A stretch of DNA of 64,000 bases, taken from contig OY743189.1 of assembly GCA_963555705.1 (NCBI GenBank), positions 4,667,501 through 4,731,500 on the forward strand, written 5' to 3'. The notes below the pieces were generated by a model. That model ran no database searches, was not told where the DNA came from, and saw only the letters and a program-made list of their open reading frames with translations. Of this stretch, positions 56,441-64,000 are shown in pieces. This DNA comes from Ligustrum vulgare (lineage: Eukaryota > Streptophyta > Magnoliopsida > Lamiales > Oleaceae). Position 1 is the first letter of the stretch. Each line of letters begins with the position of its first letter. The position numbers and the translations under genes were made by a program.

Positions 56441-56735
56441 TATTATATCAGTCATGTCTAACAAATTTATCACATCCCACACTAAAGATAACCAAGTTTA
56501 CCAAATATTTTACATAACTCATATAATGTATTCCTTTGAAACAAATTAGGTGATGAACTTAATGAAGAAAACTCTGTAGGCATTATAACTTATGCTGATT
56601 CGAATGGTAAGGCAAATGTATATAATGTAACTTTCTTTTAAAATCATTATTAACACTTTTTTATATTAAGATTTTCAGTACCTTATATCCATTTTTTGAT
56701 TTTTAGGAGAAGATGAAGAATTTTCAGCTTTATGA
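55418..56735 (+). pseudogene. 3' end of an unrecognised spliced gene with a duplicated exon
   Basis: Three exons join in one frame: 55418-55633 (after TTTTTTGTCAG, VAMQDRYMASDRGSVSYN ... LSPGTSIVGNITKNNSSDDI), 56550-56606 (DELNEENSVGIITYADSN) and 56707-56735 (GEDEEFSAL and TGA). Donors and acceptors are standard and the phases agree. The exon's second copy at about 56190-56404 has an early TAA, indels and a lost acceptor (GTTAA for GTCAG), so it should be skipped. The protein end is acidic and serine/asparagine-rich with no motif I recognise. The 5' part is not identified. Element B's insertion just upstream probably disrupted it. Confidence 0.45.
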
Positions 56736-58780
56736 CAACAAGGCATAATTTATTTTTATTCTTCCACTAAGCCCCTTTCAACGTTTAGTTTAATTGACAA
56801 TTAATGCATGAAAAAAAAATTCAGCTTATGTAATCATATATAATATTTTTAAATTTGTTAGAAACTCAAATCATATGGATCTAAACTAAAATATAATCAT
56901 CAAGCTGAATATGCAGATACATATTTAAGATATGTGCATTTCCCAAAGTTTGAAGAAACTAAAAATAAAATAAAACAGAGATTAGGACTTATCTTCTCAT
57001 TGTTGATGTTATCAAATATGGCTTGTCTTCAATTTATCGTCCAGATCTGAAAAAAATAATGTACCAAGTTATTATCAGTTTTAATGGAAAGATTCATAGT
57101 AAACATATTTAAGCATGTTGAATCATCTAGAAATGAATACTTATCGTGTTGTTATCAAGTACACTAGATTTCGCATGCATTTTTGAAAACAAAAGTGAAT
57201 AGAGTCAAACATTGTATAAAAGAAACCAAGATCTATGAGTTATTATTTTTTCTTTTTAACATATTTATCAAAATACTGTAGTAAATAGTTGCAAAATTTA
57301 TACAAAAAATAACATATAATTTCGTTAAATTAGAAAATCTAAATTTAGTACATATGAGTCTATAATAGTATTTTTTTCAATCTACTATGAATCTACCAAA
57401 AAGACCATGAACATAAACACTAAGAAGCGGTAGGTCTGAGCAAATAAACGAGGTTTATTTTTGATAAATCATGCGAATGAAATTGTTTGTTTTTTTAGAT
57501 CAGAACAAAATAGTAGTAGATCTAAAGAAAAAAAATTCTTTTTTCTCTGGATAGTACTTTCGACTACAAAAAAAAAAAAAAAAAAATCAAAATCTTTTAG
57601 TCTCATGACTTATAACACTAGGAACACAATATATTATAAAAACATAAAAGAAAAAAATAAATTTCATAGAAAGACTTAATTGATCAGAGTTCTCAAACCA
57701 TGTGATGATTTCAGATCTGATGAAAAAATAGTTGACCCGATTTTTTTTAATGTGTGATGAGAGGTTATATAGGACGGTTCACACTCCTCGAAAATAATAG
57801 GAGGGAGTGTCGCCCGTGTGATCTAAAAAAAATGAGAAGAGGACATACTTTTTTGGGAAATGCTAGATGTACAAGTTTACTCACAAGTTGGTTGTTAAAT
57901 TCTCTACAAAAAATATAGTAATACCCTTAATTTGATTTGGAAATTACTCGTTACCACTCACTTTAAAAAACCGGAATGCCGCACAAAATATTGAAATTAG
58001 GGCTTATTTTTAAGATCTCATCCTTTCTCCTCCACTTATTTTTTGACCATGTCCAGTCAACTGATATCCAGTCACATCCCAACTTTTGACCACTGATTTT
58101 CAACCACATCCCATCTGAGAATCTGGTGGTTGAAAGACTCACTCGACGAATCGAAGAAATGCAGGTACACAATGCGATTCATCACTGAAAATTTCTCCAC
58201 TAAATACTCGATAGTTATTTATTTTTGATTTTCATATTGTGAAATTATGTGTTGAGATATGCCATCATCCCATGTTGTTCTCTGTGCAATCATGTATAAT
58301 TCTTTAATGCTATTATATGCTCATTTTCTTTCTTCAAACCAATAGATTTTTAGAGTTCTTGGAAGGCTTCTCTGTCTTTTGCTCGAGGGTTATTTTTAAT
58401 TAGGTAAACCCAGAATCTTTGTTTTTTATTTTAATTTTTGTGGGTTTATCGGGATGACAAAAAAGGAAGATTTTTATTCTTGTTGGTTTATACTAGTTTG
58501 CTGATTTTTTGGGTTCATGTGGTGAGGTAAGAGTAATCGAGAATCTTGTATTACTTGGTGATCAAGAAGGAATTTGTATTTTTGGATTAATTTCACTCAA
58601 TCTCATTTTTTCTGGTAGCTGTGGATCAATGCTAAAATTTAAACGTGTATGGTTGAATGTTTTGATGAGGATATTGTATTTCCTTTCCCCATAATATAGA
58701 AATAACTTGTATTAGTGATTTTCACATTGTGCATTTTTATTTTTATTTTGCTTGGTTTGTTGAATTGATAGGTACTGATT
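56736..58780. other. AT-rich stretch without a recognised gene
   Basis: It contains poly(A) runs (57569-57587), an inverted repeat CACACTCC...GGGAGTGT near 57780-57813, and a CT-rich segment with possible exon-like pieces at 58130-58170 that I cannot place. The last part (58680-58780) ends in a pyrimidine-rich tract and AG, as if an intron preceded the zinc-knuckle frame. Confidence 0.4.
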
Positions 58781-59047
58781 ATGAGAGGAAAGAACTATGG
58801 AATTTGTCACTCTTCCAGACAAACGGGACATTGGTTGGAAGATTGTCCAACAAAGAGGTGATGTTCTCAATGTGGAGATGGCTTCTTGAGATTGTTTGAG
58901 ATGGAGAAAAGTACTTTGAACATAGGATGGTTTTTCTTCTCTTGTAATCGATCGTGTTGTCGGTACTTCGAGTGGAAGGAGGGGGAATCGAGTACATGTG
59001 ATGAAAAAACAAAGGAGGCGGAAGACAAAATTGACGAGTCATCTTGA
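58781..59047 (+). pseudogene. Zinc-knuckle plus GRF-type zinc-finger fragment (stop inside)
   Basis: The frame MRGKNYGICHSSRQTGHWLE-DCP is a zinc knuckle that has lost its second cysteine. After an in-frame TGA (58859-58861) it continues CSQCGDGFLRLFEMEKS, GWFFFSCNRSCRYFEWKE and an acidic tail to TGA at 59047. The second part has the C-x2-C-G ... F-F-x-C ... C-x-x-F-x-W spacing of GRF zinc fingers, which bind single-stranded nucleic acid and are common in plant gene fragments and transposons. Both the knuckle loss and the stop argue for a decayed copy. Confidence 0.6.
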
Positions 59048-60172
59048 CTACTTGAAACATGTGCAAGGATTTCCGATGAAGAATATGTAATCACATTTCG
59101 TAAGAGTAAAGGATGTTGTAGGAATGAAAAAGGAAAGGAGAAGGTGTTAGAATGATTTAATTGTAGGAAATAATAATGTTTATAGCATCTACTTTTGAAG
59201 AACTTCATGACTCTATTGATATTGTAGTGAAGTAAGGTTAATTGCATAATAATTGTTGCCTTACCTTGTGTAACTTTCAATTCATATTTCTATTGCATGA
59301 CTACTTTTCAAAATTAAGATGTAGTTGCATTAGGAATTGGATGGCACGAGATCTATTGCTTCCTTTTTTGGTGTTTGCTTTCCACATTTTCACCATCAAA
59401 ATGCATTAAAAATTTAAAAGATTCACCGAATTTCCAACAAAAATAAGCAGTAACTCATGTTCTAACATAATCCTTAGCTTTCGACTCAAGTGAGCCTTCC
59501 ACGAACAGGGATTCCATTTTTTATTTAGACAATATATATACATTATTTGTGAAGAACGTATGACAATTTTTCTAGTACAAAGGAGATGCTATCAAGACAT
59601 CATAAGAAATAACAATTCCAGTCATGTGTCATTTTTCAATTCTCTAAGCATGAAGTTTCAATATGTCGGTTTTCAAATTAAGTATGCTCATCATGTGACA
59701 CAGAGATATAAGCACAATAGGAAGGAAACTGTTGACATATAAACATACCAGCTACCTCAACCATATTTCTTCGGCTCATTCGTCTCTTCTCTTCCTTCTA
59801 GAATGTTTATGAACGAATAAGGACCAAACATTGGCTACAAAACTGGCGTCAATATACTACCAAAAAAAAAATACCTTGTAGAAATTTTCTTCATTTGATA
59901 GTAACAGAAAGTGATAATCTAATGAATCTTCACAAGACTAATTAATCGATCAATCCAATAAAACAGGTTGAATACATGATCACTTGGGAAAGTAATCAAC
60001 ACAAGCAGAAACTAAAGTTAATTCACTTGCACATTAAACTATTACATAGTTATAGTTAAAACGTAGATCTAATCAATACATCGTACAAGTCATAATTAAC
60101 CAAAAATACATAATTCAGTTCACACAAGATACAAGGTTGAAAACGGTAGTTCGAGCTTCACTATTGAATTAC
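59048..60172. other. AT-rich stretch without a recognised gene
   Basis: Short frames only, with no motifs or repeats that I could recognise. Confidence 0.4.
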
Positions 60173-61121
60173 CTTGCATGTGAATTTGCCCCATAAGGTG
60201 TTGTCCAATTGCCTCCGTTAGATCCACCCCATTGATTTGTTGGAGGAACTTTTGAGTGAAAGTAATCATAAGATACATCAACAATATGCAAAATTAAATG
60301 AATAGTACAATGCCACATTAACATGAAAACAAACCATTAGTTGTCCTGAGTGATCGAATGGATTGAATATATGAAATCCAGGTTCTTGTGTCGACTGGTG
60401 ATTGGAAGGAATATCTTTATCATTGATTTGGATTGGTGTCTTCCCTTTTGCTATTTTCGAAGATAGCTAATCATTAAACGAATTACATTCCATGAGATCG
60501 ATATAACTAGTTCTTTGAGCGATTATAGGTACATGATCACATACCTTGGTTTCTACATTTTTTTTCTCCAATGCGCCTTTTTTTGTAACTTTCTTGGAGC
60601 CCCCTTCGATTTTGTGCACTAAGGATCCAAAATTTGGACTGATGGTGTCTTATCAACAGTTCCACCTTCCAAGCCTACTCGATTGCTACCACAACTACTT
60701 TTCCCGAAACTTAGGTCTTTTGAGCAGGACTGTTAATCCATCCATTGTAATTTATCTTCACCTATGTGTATGCTCTAACAACATCTCTTCTCCATCTCCT
60801 AAGTACATAACTATATGGAAGTAATTCCATCTCATCACGAATCAATACAGCAAAGGAATGTCTGCAAATTATACAGCAAAGGAATGTCTGGAAATTATCC
60901 CTCTGAACTAAAAAAAAGTGGCAGCTAAAAAGTAATGTCACATTTCTCACTGTCATACATAATTGTAAAATCCTTTTTCTTTGAAATTCCATGTAATTTG
61001 ATTTTCTCTCGAAAAAAGTACGTCTTTCCATGATTACCATCTTCTTGGACATTACATCGCCATACACCTTTCCAGTTAGCTCTTCTTGGAACTCTTTTAT
61101 TAACTTGTTTTTTGATGGCAT
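60173..61121 (-). pseudogene. FAR1/FHY3-related (FRS) or MULE-transposase-like remnant
   Basis: Minus strand: the upstream part (61121-60762) ends with CRHSFAVL...LLPYSYVLRRWRRDVVRAYT, the SWIM zinc-finger and C-terminal core of FAR1-related proteins and the Mutator-type transposases they derive from. A 25-bp tandem duplication (60850-60900) lies within the SWIM part. Next come broken frames with IGEDKLQWM and KGAPRKLQKK, also typical of this family. Then GKTPIQINDKDIPSNHQSTQ ... HSGQLM reaches a GT donor at 60335, and a last piece, VPPTNQWGGSNGGNWTTPYG, runs to a donor at 60173. Stops and shifts between the pieces show a pseudogene. Family proteins act as nuclear transcription factors or as transposases; which one this derives from is unclear. 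Confidence 0.6.
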
Positions 61122-61139
61122 GTTCTATTTTTCTATGGG

Positions 61140-62285
61140 TTTGTAATATAGTGAGTTTAATTTAAGTACTAAATATTTTTGTTTAGTAATTTATTAAGTT
61201 TAATTAAAGTACTTGATAATTACTTGAACTTGAATTCATTTTTATCTCCTATATGTTTGTGATAATGATTTAATACTTGGAGATAATGTTTGTCACTTAT
61301 TATTCTTGGTAAGTATTGTGATAATATCTTAGCCTTGCTAAAATATTCCTATTGGCCAAAAATTCTAGGCCTTATTTCTTAGAGTCCAAGTTTGTTTATA
61401 TCACTTGGTTGGTAAGTGATTCACTTATGGTAAGATTCTTTTTATTCATCAATATCTTTGATTATCTTACCTTATCTTTATTGACTTGTAATTATCTTTT
61501 GCAGGAAATGGAGATTATGCATATATAGGATTCTTGGAGGACAAGAAAACTTGTCTGCATAAAAGGAGAAAGCACTGGACGTTTTTCTCTAAGCCAGTGA
61601 AGCAGAAAATTTGAGGAAGAGCAAGAATAATACATGACTTCCTTTTGCCAACTTCTCCAATTGCATGAACATCATAAAGTTATAGAGCTTATTCCTTCAT
61701 GCAAAACCAAATCTTCAAATTACAAATCTAAAGGTTCTGAGGGAGGATTTTTTCAATCACTACAAGAAGAAAAGACTTTCAGCCAAAATATCAACGGAAG
61801 GTTTGGTTCGAGATTGAACGGGAGTTCGGATTTGCTGAAGACTGTTGTAGGGCCAAGTAAAGCTATTGAATAATGGTGGAATGCTAGCTCATATTACGTG
61901 CCATAGAAGAATCAGGGAGTGATTCATTAATTTGTGGTGTTTGATAAGTTTATGCGTAAATTTATCCTGTAACTTTATTGAACTCTGTTACAACTTTTCT
62001 TAATTAGTGATTGAGTTTTGTCCGTAGGGTGATGACACGTGGGTTTTCCCTGAATGGGATTTTTCACGTTAAGCTTAAATATTGTTTTCAATTTACTTTA
62101 CAATTCTACATTATTTAATAATTCTATTCAAGATTTATAATCCAGGCGAATCTGAATAACAAGATTCATCTGGATCTGTACTAAACAAAACTTCACAATT
62201 TTTGTTAATGCTTAACAGTCCAGATAAATTTGTGATAGTCAGTTTTATCTTATTCATAACAAAATTAGACAACTTTAAATTTTCA
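61140..62285 (+). mobile_element. 5' LTR of a Ty1/copia element (left end uncertain)
   Basis: The right end, CA at 62285, lies directly before a primer site. The segment GTAGGGTGATGACACGTGGG ... TTTTTCACGTTAAGC (62026-62092) is typical of copia LTR 3' regions. The left boundary could not be fixed, because the second LTR is outside the window; 61140 is an estimate. A frame at 61634-61873 is not a recognised gene. Confidence 0.45.
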
Positions 62286-62287
62286 AT

Positions 62288-62299
62288 TGGTATTAGAGC
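62288..62299 (+). other. Primer binding site of the copia element
   Basis: TGGTATTAGAGC, one mismatch from the usual tRNA-Met primer site TGGTATCAGAGC. Confidence 0.75.
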
Positions 62300-62336
62300 A
62301 AGTTCACTTCTAGAAAGTCAGATCTGGTTGTCTAAA

Positions 62337-64000
62337 ATGGAAAATTCTGCATCTCTTAGGCCACCTTTGTTGACTGGTAATAATTATGCATATTTGAAAA
62401 TATGTATTGAAATTTTTATTCAGTCTATTGATAAATGTTGTTGGACATCTGTCCTTGATGGTTACAGGCACCTACTGTCACTGTTGGAGGTGTTGTCACA
62501 CCTGTGTCTAGAAATACTTATACTATTGATGAATTAGCTAATGCAGATTGGAATTCAAAAACACTTAACACTATTGTCTCTTTGGTTTATCCAGGTCAAT
62601 TCAGGCTGATTTCTTCCTTAAGTAGCGCCAAAGAATCATGGGATGCCTTGAGAGTAGTAAATGAAGGAACAAATGCTTTCAAAACCTCCAATCTACATAT
62701 GATCACTCTTGAGTTTGAACAACTATCTATGGATAAGTGAGAAGACTTCAAAATTTTTTACGCTAGATTGAGTGATCTCACAAACTCAGCTGAAACCATT
62801 GGTAAAACATACTCCATTGAGCAAATTGTACAAAAGATTCTCAGATCTTTACTTGATAGATTCCATGAAAAAGTAACAGCCATTGAAGAAAGCAATGATC
62901 TTTCAACCATGCGAGTAGAGGAACTTGTAGGTTAATCAATGACCTATGAGTTAAATCCGACTCAAAGAAAGACAGATAAGAAACCAGGGATTGCTTTCAA
63001 ATTAAGAAATGAAGAGCCAGACGAATCTGGGGAGACAGATGAAGATGAAAGCTTCGCACTTCTCACCAGACAATTTAAGAAGTTCCTCGAGGGTAAATAG
63101 AAAGAAAGATCTACAAACCTTCAAGGCCAGAATCAAAACCAACAAAAACAAAGGAGGAAAAAAAAATTTCATCCCAGGGACAATGCTAATTCATTTGAAG
63201 GAAAGCCTAAGAACCTTATTCAGTGCAGAGAATGTGAAGGATATGGATACATCGAGGCAGAATGTCCCAACACTCTAAAGAAGACCAAAGGAAGGATGGT
63301 CATGAATGGTACAGGGAGTAATGGAGACATAGATGAATCCGAATCAGATTTAGATAAAAGCAATTCTAAAAAATAGGTAACTACCCTTATTGCTTTACAT
63401 TTATCTGGTACTCAATCTAGAAATTCATCTTATGTAGGTACCAGCTCAAATGAATCTGGATTATACGTTGAAAGTTTGAAGAATGAACTTCAAAAGGCAG
63501 AAGAGAGGACACAATGTTTGCAAGCTGTGGTTGAATACAACAAAGAAGGTAATCCAGATATATCTACCTTCCCAGATGACGAAGATGATGAGGTAAGCAG
63601 GTTGAGTGCGGAGCTCGCTAAAGCAAAAGACAAGATCAAAAAATTGGTATTTGGATCTACTTAGCTTGATAAAATTTTGAACCATGGGAGACCTGCTAGC
63701 ATAAAAAGTGGAAGGTAAAGGTAAAACTCATGAAAACAAGATGGAAGTTGTGAAAGAAACGGGATACGGAAGCAAGGATCAAAGCAAATTCTACTCAGAT
63801 GCATCTACTTCCTACCATCATACAGGTAGAAAGTTTCAACCAAATCTGTACAAGCAATGTAAATCTGCCTTTCGGACTGGTAGAAAATTTCAACTTTATT
63901 AGAATCGGCAAGATACATCTGTCTTTCAAGCATCCTGTAATTTTTGTTCAAATCTAGTAATGATGTATTTTGGTGTTACGAGTACTTGAAACTAATCAAC
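62337..64000 (+). pseudogene. Ty1/copia gag region, broken, running off the window
   Basis: Starts MENSASLRPPLLTGNNYAYL, a typical copia gag opening. A shift near 62465 moves to another frame: VSRNTYTIDELANADWNSKT, LISSLSSAKESWDALRVVNE and LEFEQLSMDK, then TGA (62738). Further pieces are FYARLSDLTNSAETIGKTYS, QIVQKILRSLLDRFHEKVTA and DESFALLTRQFKKFLEGK. The zinc knuckle reads C-x2-C-x4-Y-x4-C (about 63221-63262), with tyrosine where histidine is expected. A coiled-coil-like ESLKNELQKAEERTQCLQAV part follows, then KILNHGRPASIKSG. Protease, integrase and RT lie beyond the right edge. Confidence 0.75.

Overview
This window is plant nuclear DNA, most likely from a eudicot. It is AT-rich and consists almost entirely of nested transposable elements: Ty3-type (chromovirus and Athila-like) and Ty1/copia LTR retrotransposons, Helitrons, a MITE and a truncated LINE. 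Between them lie intron-containing fragments of plant genes (cyclin B, a WEB-family protein, a centrin-like EF-hand protein, a FAR1-related protein). I see no rRNA or tRNA genes, CRISPR arrays or operons. All calls come from reading the sequence; no database search was run.

Left part (1-11949). A minus-strand Ty3-type element runs off the left edge (PBS 1038-1049, LTR 1052-3315). Next come a broken minus-strand chimera of a WEB-like first exon and two cyclin B exons (4146-4917), a 200-bp MITE with TAA duplications (5281-5480), a TA microsatellite, and two minus-strand Helitrons. The larger one (7679-10534) has canonical TC...CTAG ends and a terminal hairpin, and it carries host gene fragments.

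Middle (11950-45137). One degraded chromovirus (element A, Tekay/Del-like) has been split by four insertions: an Athila-like gag-protease-only element E1 (14615-23269, TSD CCTAG), a non-autonomous Athila-like element E2 with one unusual 255-aa ORF (23704-30389, TSD CTAGG), a young non-autonomous element D (30468-39090, TSD ACTAT), and an inverted solo LTR related to D (41298-42340, TSD CCTTA). Removing the insertions restores the order leader, small ORF, gag, protease, RT, RNase H, integrase, chromodomain. Element D is the most striking part of the window. Its two 1969-bp LTRs look nearly identical. It has no gag-pol, but on its antisense strand it carries an intact, intronless LOG-type cytokinin-activating enzyme ORF and a second open frame with a cysteine cluster.

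Right part (45138-64000). Element B (45309-54830, TSD CTTTT) is a Ty3-type element, possibly CRM-like, whose pol frame reads into its 3' LTR and whose LTRs are studded with TTACGGCCGTAA palindromes. It is disrupted by a 5'-truncated Athila-type LTR flanked by a 451-bp duplication and by a 5'-truncated LINE with poly(A) and a target duplication. Beyond it lie the spliced 3' end of an unrecognised gene inside a duplicated block, a GRF/zinc-knuckle pseudogene, a FAR1-related remnant on the minus strand, and the 5' part of a Ty1/copia element running off the right edge.
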